Shown: in pieces, positions 34,184-42,136 of the stretch
How the letters are laid out: each line of letters begins with the position of its first letter
Position numbering within the stretch: the stretch's first letter is position 1
From: Dehalococcoidia bacterium
GTDB taxonomy: Bacteria; Chloroflexota; Dehalococcoidia; UBA2979
Reading direction: 5' to 3'
DNA length: 64,000 bases
NCBI GenBank assembly: GCA_009692685.1
Contig: SHYS01000002.1
Coordinates: 124,001-188,000 of the forward strand
Position numbers and translations under genes: made by a program
The notes under the pieces: model-generated
What the model was told of the DNA's origin: nothing
The model's database searches: none
Seen by the model: only the letters and a program-made list of their open reading frames with translations

Positions 34184-34209
34184 CTCCAAGTCGCGCGACG
34201 GAACGATTG

Positions 34210-34245
34210 ACGACGGCCACCGCGCGGTGGCCGTCGTTGTTTGTG
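34210..34245 (+). terminator. Intrinsic terminator after ccr
   Basis: ACGACGGCCACCGC (34210-34223) and GCGGTGGCCGTCGT (34224-34237) form a 14-bp perfect stem (tip unpaired in practice), followed by TGTTTGT. It starts 27 nt after the ccr stop. The clearest rho-independent terminator in the window. The rest of the gap to 34430 has two near-identical GCCTAGTCA(G/A)CAAC direct repeats and an AT-rich patch but no gene. Confidence 0.85.
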
Positions 34246-34430
34246 GCGACTGGTAAGGGCGATCGAAGTACTTGCTCGCGCTCCCCGCGCCGGGGAGAAC
34301 TGTCGCGACGAGCGCGAGCATGACCTGAAACGAGGTGTGCCTAGTCAGCAACCTCGCCTAGTCAACAACGTCTCCCCGCGCCGTTTGTTTACTTTGGCAC
34401 AACTACACACTTGCGTAAACACCTGATCAG

Positions 34431-35486
34431 TTGTCGGCGCCATCCTGCGATCATGCGTGTTGTGACGAATACGTGGGCAACCTGTGGATAAGTAGGCCAT
34501 TCCTCTCCGACGATTCGCTGGCTACGGCGAGGAGCGTCCGGGTGCGACTGCTGCTGCGTCCTGCCTCGAGTGTGTCCACGATGCGGGCCGCCGACGATGT
34601 CACGTTCGCCAGCGCAGCCGCCCCCATCTCCAGCGCGACGACAGCAGCGACCGGTGCAGCGACGGCGGTCGCCGCGACGCTACCAGCAAGCGCAGCGAGC
34701 GTTTCAGGTGCGACGCCAACGGCGGCCTCCACCACGCGACCTTCACCGAGTAGTGCCGCCCCATCTTCGGCAGAGCTTCGGATCGTGCCTCGGCCGGGCG
34801 AGGCACGATCAATCCACGCTGCCGTGGGGCGGGTGCGTATCGCGAGCGAAGGCCCGCTCCTTCGTATCACCGCGCTGCTGCCTGATCCCGTGCAGGAGGG
34901 CCCTGACGCGGACTACGAGTGGATCGAGATCGCGAACCTCGGATCGACGTCGGTGGGCCTCGGTGGCTTTTCGCTACAGGACAACGCAGCGGCCGTGTTG
35001 CTCCCGGACCTACCACTGGTTCCCGGCGGCGTCGTGGTCGTCGGCGCGCCCCGTGCCGACGTCGCTTCAGCGGTGTTGCTGCATTTGCTGACGGGCCCGA
35101 TCGGGAACGGACTCGGGAATGGCGGGGACCGTCTCGCCCTGCTGACCGCGGACGGCGAGCTGCTGGACGTGGTCTCGTGGGGCTCCGACCGTACGTACCT
35201 CGATGGTGCTGCTCCGGTCCCGGCTCCCGGCTCCGGACGCTCGTTGATCCGGCGGTTCACTGACGATGGCTCCCTGGTCACCGTCGAGAGGCTAGACGTT
35301 CCGACCCCCGGGCGAGCGGACGACTCCCTTGTACGCTTGGGTGAGGGAGACGGGCCCGCGCAGCTGTCAACGGTTCCCGTTGCGCAGAGTCGAGGATGGG
35401 TCGTGCTGCTGGCGGCCGCTGGCGCCGGCCTCGACTGGACGGTGGTGCGGCGGGCGCGCCATTTTCGCGATGGCGCTGCCGACTAG
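34431..35486 (+). CDS. Surface protein with lamin-tail domain and C-terminal membrane anchor
   Basis: Up to 351 residues; the start is uncertain (TTG 34431, or a later GTG/ATG such as 34581), and no clear signal peptide is present in this frame. Residues 60-125 are an Ala/Ser/Thr/Pro linker. The lamin-tail domain covers about 142-265: LLRITALLPDPVQEGPDADY, EWIEIANLGSTSVGLGGFSL, DLPLVPGGVVVVGAP, NGGDRLALLTADGELLDVVS. A hydrophobic C-terminal helix (GWVVLLAAAGAGLDWTVV) precedes RRARHFR, a membrane-anchor shape. Lamin-tail domains occur in bacterial surface and secreted nuclease-associated proteins. A sortase gene follows 1.7 kb on, but no LPxTG is visible. Confidence 0.65.
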   Translation: MSAPSCDHACCDEYVGNLWISRPFLSDDSLATARSVRVRLLLRPASSVSTMRAADDVTFASAAAPISSATTAATGAATAVAATLPASAASVSGATPTAASTTRPSPSSAAPSSAELRIVPRPGEARSIHAAVGRVRIASEGPLLRITALLPDPVQEGPDADYEWIEIANLGSTSVGLGGFSLQDNAAAVLLPDLPLVPGGVVVVGAPRADVASAVLLHLLTGPIGNGLGNGGDRLALLTADGELLDVVSWGSDRTYLDGAAPVPAPGSGRSLIRRFTDDGSLVTVERLDVPTPGRADDSLVRLGEGDGPAQLSTVPVAQSRGWVVLLAAAGAGLDWTVVRRARHFRDGAAD

Positions 35487-35529
35487 CGGCGGCGGGTCTG
35501 CTCCCGAAGCCATCCGCTATCCTTGAGTC

Positions 35530-36360
35530 ATGAGCAAGCCCGCCGCGATTACGCTCGTCGAGCAGGCTGCGCGCGTGCTGCGTATGCCGTTTGTACCGGC
35601 ACCACTGCTCGAATTGGCTCGCTGTGGCGACTACTTCGCGTTGGTGTGGCCGCAACTGGCGCCGTCGCTGGAGACCGCGGGGTTTCTCAGCAGCGCCCTG
35701 TACATGGCGGACATGGCGCTCGACGCGACCGAGGCCGTGTACCAGCCGATCCTCACGCGTGCCTCCCTTCTCGATGGCGCTCTGGACGCCGAGGATCTCG
35801 TGACCATCGCGCGGGTGCTCGACGTCTTTCACTGGTACCAGCCGCAACTACTGCTCGCCTTGAGCGCGCTCGCCGAGGGCTGGGACACTTCCCGTGTTGG
35901 CGGCCAGGGCCGGCCGGATCCCCGCGAAGACTCCGCACGCGAGCGGCTCCACCTCGCCACGGTGGTCGACCTCGCTTCACATCGGGCGGGGCCGCTGCCC
36001 GACATCGCGGCCGCCATGCAGGTTGATGTAGCTCCAGATCTGTACCGCGCCGTCGCGGTGTGGCCGGGTTACCTGCAGGTTGCGTGGGAGGAGCTGCAGC
36101 ACCTGGTGACCTACCCGCTGTTTCGTCAGCGAGGGCGCGCCCTCTATTTCTACGCGCGCTCGTCGACCCGGTTCCTCGCCTCACCAATCGAGGTCAGCTG
36201 GGAGGCACTGCTTGGCCGTGGCGCTCGTGCGGATGACCTCGAGCGCGCGAAGGCCGTGCTCGATGACGCCCTGCCAGCCCTAGCGATGATGATGATGCAC
36301 TGCTGCGCAATGCGCGTTGGGCTGGGACTCACCGCGCGTGAGGTCGTGAAGCCCGCATGA
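35530..36360 (+). CDS. DehI-like (halocarboxylic acid dehalogenase family) protein
   Basis: 276 residues, almost all helical. The pattern GPLPDIAAAMQVDVAPDLYR, then VWPGYLQVAWEELQHLV resembles DehI, in which two similar helical halves each carry a W-P-x-Y-L-x-x-A-W-x-x-L motif. Here the first half has the weaker CGDYFALVWPQLAPSLET. DehI enzymes remove halogen from 2-haloacids without a covalent intermediate; many homologues have no tested activity. It overlaps the next gene by 4 nt. Confidence 0.62.
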   Translation: MSKPAAITLVEQAARVLRMPFVPAPLLELARCGDYFALVWPQLAPSLETAGFLSSALYMADMALDATEAVYQPILTRASLLDGALDAEDLVTIARVLDVFHWYQPQLLLALSALAEGWDTSRVGGQGRPDPREDSARERLHLATVVDLASHRAGPLPDIAAAMQVDVAPDLYRAVAVWPGYLQVAWEELQHLVTYPLFRQRGRALYFYARSSTRFLASPIEVSWEALLGRGARADDLERAKAVLDDALPALAMMMMHCCAMRVGLGLTAREVVKPA

Positions 36361-37118
36361 ACGGTTCCGTGCCGCGACCTAACCCATGGTCGCCTACGGA
36401 CGAGGCGATCACCGAAGTTCTGCGTGAGGCGACCATCAGTGAACTTGCCGAGGTGTTCGACTCCTCGAACTACGTGTTTCTCGCACGGCTCGATCATCCG
36501 GCTCGTGGCACCGGTCTCGGTATTTACAAGCCCGCGCGCGGTGAGCGGCCGCTGAATGATTTCCCCGGCGGAACACTGCACCGCCGCGAGGTTGCCGCGT
36601 ACGAGCTGTCGAAGCTTCTCCACTGGGACGTAGTGCCTCCGACCGTAGAGTGTGATGGGCCGCACGGTGAAGGCTCACTGCAACTCTACATCCCGCACGA
36701 TCCTGCAGAGCACTACTTCGTGCTGCGGGAGGACGAGGCGTTGACTGACCAGCTGGTGACCCTCGCCGTCTTCGATCTCCTCGCCAACAACGCCGACCGT
36801 AAGGGCGGGCACGTCCTCTGTGACGCCGGGCGTCGAATCTGGGCCATCGACAACGGTTTGTGCTTTCACCAGCAGGAGAAGCTCCGCACCGTCATCTGGG
36901 ATTTCGCAGACACGCCAATTCCGCAGGCGCTCCTGGATGACCTGCGCGCCCTCCAGACATGTCTGGAGGGCGCGCCCGCGGCAGAGGTCCAGTCGCTCAC
37001 CAAGCGCCTACGTCCCGCGGAACGCGCCGCGCTGAAGGAGCGCCTGCGACGGCTCATTGAGGTGCCCGTACTTCCCGCAATGTATCCGTGGCGCTGCACG
37101 CCATGGCCGTTGATCTAG
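36357..37118 (+). CDS. SCO1664-family, PI3/4-kinase-like protein
   Basis: 253 residues. Kinase-like features: SSNYVFLARLDHPARGTGLG followed by YKPARGERPLNDFP (ATP-binding Lys), FDLLANNADRKGGHVL (catalytic N-x-D-R-K) and IWAIDNGLCFH (metal-binding D-N-G). This matches the SCO1664-type family of small PI3/4-kinase-fold proteins common in Actinobacteria. Often found near a phosphatase or HIT-like gene; here it is coupled to the DehI-like gene by a 4-nt overlap. A perfect 32-bp palindrome lies within it at 36944-36975. Confidence 0.8.
   Translation: MNGSVPRPNPWSPTDEAITEVLREATISELAEVFDSSNYVFLARLDHPARGTGLGIYKPARGERPLNDFPGGTLHRREVAAYELSKLLHWDVVPPTVECDGPHGEGSLQLYIPHDPAEHYFVLREDEALTDQLVTLAVFDLLANNADRKGGHVLCDAGRRIWAIDNGLCFHQQEKLRTVIWDFADTPIPQALLDDLRALQTCLEGAPAAEVQSLTKRLRPAERAALKERLRRLIEVPVLPAMYPWRCTPWPLI
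36944..36975. repeat. Perfect 32-bp palindrome within coding sequence
   Basis: GCGCGCCCTCCAGACA (36944-36959) followed directly by its exact complement, no loop. It encodes RALQTCLEGA in the kinase-like gene. A coding constraint alone would not create such symmetry. Confidence 0.85.
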
Positions 37119-37211
37119 CGGACTGGCTCGTCGCAGGTCGGGCGTGGTCGTCTTCGTTATCCTTGGCGTCCCCGGGAGGTATTCGGACGGCGAGGTCGTT
37201 ACAATCACGCC

Positions 37212-37856
37212 ATGTCCCCCCTCAGCCAGCTGGGTACGCGCGGGCGGCGAAGCCTCGTCACGATCATGGCCCTCGGCGTGCTGTGGTTCGCCGTCTGCGG
37301 CCTTGTGGCGAGCGCAGTCGCCACAGGTCACGATCTCCCTGGTTTCGCGCTATACGACGTGGCCCGAGAGGACGAACCCGCAGCAGAGGCGGTCAGCGTG
37401 GCACCACTAGCGCGATTCACCTCGCCCGTCGAGGCGATCACGATCCCGGCGATCAAGATCAACGCACCGCTGGTGCCGCTCGGTGTCCGTCCCGACGGAT
37501 ACATGGACCTGCCGTTCAGCCCCCACCAAGTTGCGTGGTACGACTTCACTGCTAAGCCGGGCAGCGGGGGTAACGCCGTTTTCTCAGCCCACGTCGACTA
37601 CATAAACTATGGCCCGGCAGTGTTCTGGAATCTTTCGAAGCTGCGTCCCGGGGATGCAGTGGCGATCAAGCTCAAGGATGGTGTTGTTCTTCACTATTCA
37701 GTGGCGGTTATCTATCAAATTGCTGTCGACGAGCTGGATATCCATGGCCTCATTGCTCCTACCGATGCTGAGACGATGACGCTCATTACGTGCGGTGGGG
37801 CGTACTCGAACAAGAACTATTCGCATCGAGTGATTGTTCGAGCCACTCGTATCTAG
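37212..37856 (+). CDS. Class F-like sortase (second copy)
   Basis: 214 residues. N-terminal membrane anchor (LVTIMALGVLWFAVCGLVAS), then the sortase barrel: AITIPAIKINAPLVPLG, catalytic His in AVFSAHVDYINYG, catalytic Cys in MTLITCGGAYSNKN and Arg in HRVIVRATR. Compared with the sortase at 11184 it lacks the long Arg/Pro cytoplasmic part. The 3-prime part has a more AT-rich codon use than neighbours. It probably anchors surface proteins; the lamin-tail protein upstream is a possible but unproven client. Confidence 0.87.
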   Translation: MSPLSQLGTRGRRSLVTIMALGVLWFAVCGLVASAVATGHDLPGFALYDVAREDEPAAEAVSVAPLARFTSPVEAITIPAIKINAPLVPLGVRPDGYMDLPFSPHQVAWYDFTAKPGSGGNAVFSAHVDYINYGPAVFWNLSKLRPGDAVAIKLKDGVVLHYSVAVIYQIAVDELDIHGLIAPTDAETMTLITCGGAYSNKNYSHRVIVRATRI

Positions 37857-38055
37857 TTTCAAGCGGCTTCCTCATAACTTTGTTGACAAGTTCTGAGAAT
37901 TTGTCCTCCTTCCCCTCAATAAGTTGTTCCCTACACCCGATATATGTCGTAGAACCAGTTACGGGAGCTTCGAGTTTCCCCGGTTCCGAAGCTGTTTCGG
38001 CGCGCAGTCGCGCGGACGTGACATATCGAGGCGGCAATGCTGTTTCGGGGGAGCC

Positions 38056-38772
38056 ATGACCACACTCGCCGTTATCTCGGAGCGAGAGTCTCTTGCGGCG
38101 GAGTTTCGCTCCCAGTTCGATGCCGTCTGCTTCTCGCCCACGATTCGGCCCGAGTTTGAGGACGGACATTTCCCCCGACGCCTTCCTGCTTGATGTTCAC
38201 GGCGGTGACTCAGTCGCGCTTGTCGCGCACCTCGCCAGCACCACGCACCGTCCGATCGTTGTGCTCGATTTTGAGATGCGCCCCACGCTGGTCTCGGCGT
38301 ACCTCGAATCAGGCGCCGACGCGGTCGTCGCTGCCACGGGCGATCTGGGCGAGTGCGTCGCTCGTCTCCGCGCCCTCACTCGTCGAAGCTCGAGTGAGGA
38401 CCGGTCGTCCGAACCGGCGCATCGTGCGGGTGGCGTCACGATCTACCCGGAGAGCCGCCGTGTATTGGTCGAGGGTGTGCCTGTCCGCCTTACTCGCACT
38501 GAGTTCAACTTGCTTGCTGCCCTGGCCCGACGTCTGGATGAAGTCGTGACCCATCGCAGCCTGATGTCCGAGGTGTGGGGGCCGAGTACCTCTCAGCCCG
38601 CCATTACCTGCGGGTTTACGTACGCCGTCTGCGAGAGAAGATCGAGGCCGACCCGGACCGTCCAGCGCTGCTGCTCGCGCAGCGTGGGAAGGGTTATATG
38701 CTCCGCAGTGCGCCCGAACCTGTTACCGGTTCCGACGCTGGGCATTCACCTAGGGGAAGTACCGACCGATAG
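38056..38772 (+). pseudogene. OmpR-type response regulator with two frameshifts
   Basis: ATG 38056 opens MTTLAVISERESLAAEFRSQ, which runs into a stop after about 45 residues. From near 38165 the homology continues in another frame (ISPDAFLLDVHGGDSVALVA, receiver domain with degenerate acidic pocket, then GGVTIYPESRRVLVEGVPV and LTRTEFNLLAALARRLDEVV). At a run of five G (38576-38582) it shifts again to AEYLSARHYLRVYVRRLREK and GKGYMLRS, the winged-helix end. One base in each of a C-run and a G-run would restore the gene. Regulates unknown targets; no histidine kinase nearby. Confidence 0.78.
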
Positions 38773-38852
38773 TCAGAAAGAGCAAGTCGATCGCACAGAG
38801 TTCGATCGACTTGCAGCCGTCTGTAAGCCGCGTAACGCGTGCGGGGGTTGAG

Positions 38853-39583
38853 ATGCCAGTCGTAGTTGTAGTCGATGAGGATGAGCGCGCGCCGCATCCT
38901 CGTCCGTCAGCTGCAAACCCACGACTCCATCGTCGAGGAGGCTCCAACCGGCCTCGAGGCGTTGCGTCGTGTCTACGCCATTCGACCTGACGCGATCGTG
39001 CTCGACTCGCATCTCTCAGGTATGGAGACGGTCGAGCTTACCAGCGTGTTTCGTGCCATCTCTGATGAGGTCGCCATTCTCGTCCTTGCCAATCAGGGCG
39101 GCGGCACCGAGGCCGTGCGCATGCTCAACGCCGGCGCTGATGACTACGCCCCGTACCCCTTTGCGGCTACCGAGGTTGTGGCGCTGGTCCGTGCCGCGGT
39201 CCGTCGCGCCTCCCGGAATGGCGCCAGCCACGACGAGCCGCTCCAGATTCGCACCGGCGAGCTGTTGCTGGACCGAGAAGCGCGAATGGTCACGCGCGCG
39301 GGCATCCAGGTGCCGCTGACGCCGACCGAGTACCGACTTCTGGAGGCACTCGGTCGGCGTCAGCGGTAAGGTCGTGCCTCATCGCGTGTTGCTCAGCACG
39401 GTCTGGGGTGACGAGTTTGTGGACGACACGCATTATCTGCGTATCTACGTCGGTTATCTCAGGCGCAAGCTCGAGGAGAGCCCCGCCACGCCGCGGTACC
39501 TCCTCAACGAGTGGGGCACCGGCTACCGCATGGCGCAACTCCCCGTTGTCGAGGAGCCAGCCGCCAGGTCCATGGCAAGCTAG
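38853..39583 (+). pseudogene. Second OmpR-type response regulator with two frameshifts
   Basis: ATG 38853 gives VVVVVDEDERA, the acidic start of a receiver; near 38885-38893 (a GCGCGC run) the frame changes to RRILVRQLQTHDSIVEEAP, with phosphoacceptor-region VLDSHLSGME. The winged helix begins LLLDREARMVTRAGIQVPLT and is broken at 39367, after which GKVVPHRVLLSTVWGDEFVD, YLRIYVGYLRRKLEES and WGTGYRM complete it. The break coincides with the end of an inverted repeat (39313-39366). It stands right after another broken regulator, with which it shares domain order. Confidence 0.78.
39313..39366. repeat. Inverted repeat with 19-bp arms at the response-regulator frameshift
   Basis: Left arm CCGCTGACGCCGACCGAGT (39313-39331) codes for the conserved P-L-T-P-T-E; right arm 39348-39366 is its perfect complement; loop 16 nt. 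An extra C in the right arm (CAGCGG instead of CAGGG) makes it perfect and also shifts the frame into a TAA. Confidence 0.85.
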
Positions 39584-39601
39584 GTTCGAAGAGGCTGTTC
39601 G

Positions 39602-39715
39602 CTAGAACAGCGATCCCGTGCGGATCGAACGCTCGATGGCGTACACGACCAGCAACACGGTCGCGACAACAATCCACTTCCAGTAAAACCGCCCCGGGTC
39701 TTCCAGCAGGTTCAT
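39602..39715 (-). CDS. Small single-pass membrane protein
   Basis: 37 residues: MNLLEDPGRFYWKWIVVATV, then LLVVYAIERSIRTGSLF. A short polar start, one hydrophobic helix and a basic C-terminus. It lies 47 nt after the FAD oxidoreductase on the same strand, likely co-transcribed. Not recognised; below the usual length limit of gene callers. Codon use is GC-rich at third positions, which supports it. Confidence 0.5.
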   Translation of the reverse strand: MNLLEDPGRFYWKWIVVATVLLVVYAIERSIRTGSLF

Positions 39716-39762
39716 GCCTCAAGCCTACGAGGCATGGCGCGTCGCCTCAAGTGTCCGCCGAG

Positions 39763-40926
39763 CTACAGCAGCGCGGCGACGCGCCTCGCGATCGCCAGCG
39801 AGGCAGTGAGTCCCGGCGACTCGATCCCACCGAGATGCACATACCCCCGGTCACCCCAGATGACGAAGTCGCCCGGATCCTCCCCGCCTGAGTGCAACTT
39901 CGGGCGGTAGCCGATCTGGCCCGGCGCAATGTCGTCATCCTCCAGGGCTGGGAGGAGGCGCTGGCCGGCGGCGAGGAACTCGGCGCGCCGGGTATCGTCC
40001 GCCCGGTAGTCGAGCGGCGTCGCGTCATCGAGCCATTCGACGTCTGGGCCGAGGTGAACCACACCTTCGATGTCCACGGTGATGTGGACGCCAAGGCCGC
40101 CTGCTCGTCGCATGTACTCCGGCATGTCGCCGTTGCCGGGCGGGACTGGGTAGACCGATGCCGACACCGCGCGACGTGCGCGCTGGCTTACGATGTCGTA
40201 GTAGCGGCCCTTGTTCGCCAGTTGGCGGAGAATGGGCGCCTCCCCACCGCCGTCGAGGTCGTAGGCGAGTCCCCCGGCCAACGCCGGTGCGCCGTGCCCG
40301 GCGCTGTTCACGAGGGCGGAACAGCGGACAGTGCTCGCCTCGCCGTCCGGCCCGCCCAGGCTCAGCGTGAACCCCGCGGCATCCCGGTGAGCTCCTTGCA
40401 CCTCATGGCGAAAGGCGAACAGTACGCCCTCGCTACGCGCCGCTCCCTCGAGCGAGCGCGCGAAGGCTAACGCATCGACGACGCCGGAGCTCGAAGACAG
40501 CAGCGCGCCCACCGCAGGCACTGCGGACTCGCGCTCACGCGCCTCGGCCGCCGTCATCCGGCTCATGCCCTCAACGCCGTTCGCGAGTGCTTGGCGCCAG
40601 ACGCCATCCAGGCCGCCAAGCTCGGACTCGTGGGTCGCGACGATCAGCTTGCCGCTGCGCCGAACTGGCACGCCTCGGGTTTCGCACCAAGTATAAAGTT
40701 GTTCTCGGCCCTCGATGCAGAGGACGTGTTTTAGCGAGCCCGTGGGGTAGTAGATTCCAGCGTGCACTACCTGACTGTTGTGGGACGAGGTCTCGCGCGC
40801 GACGCCATCGTGGCGCTCGATGACCACCACCGACCGATGGCGCCCCAGTTCCGTAGCGATGGCGAGTCCGACAACGCCCGCCCCTACGATGGCAACATCG
40901 GCATCGAGTTCCGTCCCGGTGGTCAT
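39763..40926 (-). CDS. FAD-dependent oxidoreductase, LhgO/L-2-hydroxyglutarate oxidase-like
   Basis: 387 residues. DAO-type FAD fold: VAIVGAGVVGLAIATELGRH (dinucleotide motif) and VVVIERHDGVARETSSHNSQ, where SSHNSQVVHAGIYY is the signature of LhgO-like enzymes. The C-terminus has DFVIWGDRGYVHLGGIESPG, the second FAD contact. Such enzymes oxidise L-2-hydroxyglutarate or another 2-hydroxyacid to the 2-oxoacid, passing electrons to the membrane or O2. Divergent from clpS-like 40987. Confidence 0.87.
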   Translation of the reverse strand: MTTGTELDADVAIVGAGVVGLAIATELGRHRSVVVIERHDGVARETSSHNSQVVHAGIYYPTGSLKHVLCIEGREQLYTWCETRGVPVRRSGKLIVATHESELGGLDGVWRQALANGVEGMSRMTAAEARERESAVPAVGALLSSSSGVVDALAFARSLEGAARSEGVLFAFRHEVQGAHRDAAGFTLSLGGPDGEASTVRCSALVNSAGHGAPALAGGLAYDLDGGGEAPILRQLANKGRYYDIVSQRARRAVSASVYPVPPGNGDMPEYMRRAGGLGVHITVDIEGVVHLGPDVEWLDDATPLDYRADDTRRAEFLAAGQRLLPALEDDDIAPGQIGYRPKLHSGGEDPGDFVIWGDRGYVHLGGIESPGLTASLAIARRVAALL

Positions 40927-40986
40927 ATGGCTAGCGTCCTCCGTCGCGATGAACTGGTCAACGCCACGTAAAATCCGAGGACTGGA

Positions 40987-41346
40987 GTGACCAGCATCCG
41001 CATGACGATGGCTCCGCGTACAGCCGATCCGGCGTCGAGGCCGGCGACCACGCCGATTGAGGACACCTCGTCAGCGCTCGGCAAGCTCTATCACCTCGTG
41101 CTGCTCGACGACGATCAGCACACCTATGCCTACGTCATCGAGATGCTGGCGGCGGTGTTCGGATACGGGCGTGAAAAGTCGTACGCGCTGGCAACGATCG
41201 TGGACAGCGCCGGTCGCGTCATTCTCGAAACGGCCGGTCTCGATCAGGTCACCCGCCACCAGGAACGCGTGCACGCTTACGGCGCCGACCCGCGCATCGC
41301 CACCTCGAAGGGTGCGATGTCGGCGGTCATCGAGGAAGCGCCGTAA
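40987..41346 (+). CDS. ClpS-like protein, diverged second copy
   Basis: 119 residues from GTG 40987 (GAGG 6 nt upstream). After a disordered leader, YHLVLLDDDQHTYAYVIEML aligns with the ClpS core, but the N-D-D that grips the N-degron is D-D-D, and the pocket His is replaced (TIVDSAGRV instead of the H-x-x-G motif). The rest (GLDQVTRHQERVHAYGADPR) fits the fold with an altered helix 3. It probably binds Clp ATPase without classical N-degron recognition, or senses another ligand. Compare the canonical copy at 6602. Confidence 0.72.
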   Translation: MTSIRMTMAPRTADPASRPATTPIEDTSSALGKLYHLVLLDDDQHTYAYVIEMLAAVFGYGREKSYALATIVDSAGRVILETAGLDQVTRHQERVHAYGADPRIATSKGAMSAVIEEAP

Positions 41347-41368
41347 GCGGTGTGACGCCAGCGCCGCG

Positions 41369-41992
41369 TTAATCGACGGGGTCGGGGACCTCGAGCATGT
41401 CACCGTTGAACGACGCCGCGATGAGGCGCTTGTCGTGCACTTCCATATGCCGCGGGGTGCCAGGGTTGGGGGAGCCCTCCGTGTGACCGAGGATGATCAC
41501 CTCGGCATGGACGCGGCCGCCCGGCGCGATCTCCAGCAGGCCGACGGTGCCGAGACGGGTCTCCTTGTGGTGCGGTAGGTTCGGGCTGCCGGAGTTGATC
41601 AGCACGATGCCGTCGCGGTACTCAAGGCGGTCCACGTGAGTGTCGCCACCGACCACGATGTCCGGGTTCATCCCCTTGAAGTCTCGCTCGAGGATCATCT
41701 CCATCGGCCGGTCCTCAGGGCGCAGGTCATGAGTCGTCACGATGCGTAGCCCCTCGACGTCCAGTACCTGCACCTTCTCGATGCGCGGGTCGTCGAAGGC
41801 GTCGTGGTTCCCTCGGGCTGCCATGAGCGGCGCGAACTGCTCGCACCAGTCCAAGATCGAAGGCGTTACGACATCACCAGAATGCAGGATGAGGTCCACT
41901 GAGCGGAGAAACTCAGCGAGCTGGGGGCCCAGCTCATCGAGGGAGCGCATGAGAGAGGGGAGGTGGGTGTCGCTGACGAGGCCGATGCGCAT
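41369..41992 (-). CDS. YfcE/MJ0936-type metallophosphoesterase
   Basis: 207 residues from ATG 41992; the longer frame is not conserved. Calcineurin-like motifs: RIGLVSDTHLP (D-x-H), LILHSGDVVTP (G-D), ARGNHDAFDD (G-N-H-D), VVGGDTHVDR (G-x-T-H) and LINSGSPNLP. Mn-dependent phosphodiesterase or phosphatase of the YfcE type; substrate unknown. Divergent from the thiolase cluster. Confidence 0.88.
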   Translation of the reverse strand: MRIGLVSDTHLPSLMRSLDELGPQLAEFLRSVDLILHSGDVVTPSILDWCEQFAPLMAARGNHDAFDDPRIEKVQVLDVEGLRIVTTHDLRPEDRPMEMILERDFKGMNPDIVVGGDTHVDRLEYRDGIVLINSGSPNLPHHKETRLGTVGLLEIAPGGRVHAEVIILGHTEGSPNPGTPRHMEVHDKRLIAASFNGDMLEVPDPVD

Positions 41993-42136
41993 TTTCGAAA
42001 CCTTAGCGGTCGCTCCTCGATCCCGCAAACAAGCGCCTCGGAGGCGCTGGTTCCGTTGACCGCAGGCCGTCGGCTCTGATAACACCCGGGTGAGCGGAAG
42101 CCGCGACCGCGGCCGCCAGTGACGGGAGTGCACCAG

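Noticed and set aside
32828..34351. 507-residue open frame on the minus strand
   Set aside because: Antisense to the crotonyl-CoA reductase gene; no family features.
34483..34491. Perfect DnaA-box match (TGTGGATAA)
   Set aside because: Single box only, inside the uncertain 5-prime part of an ORF, with no dnaA, dnaN or AT-rich unwinding region nearby; not an origin.
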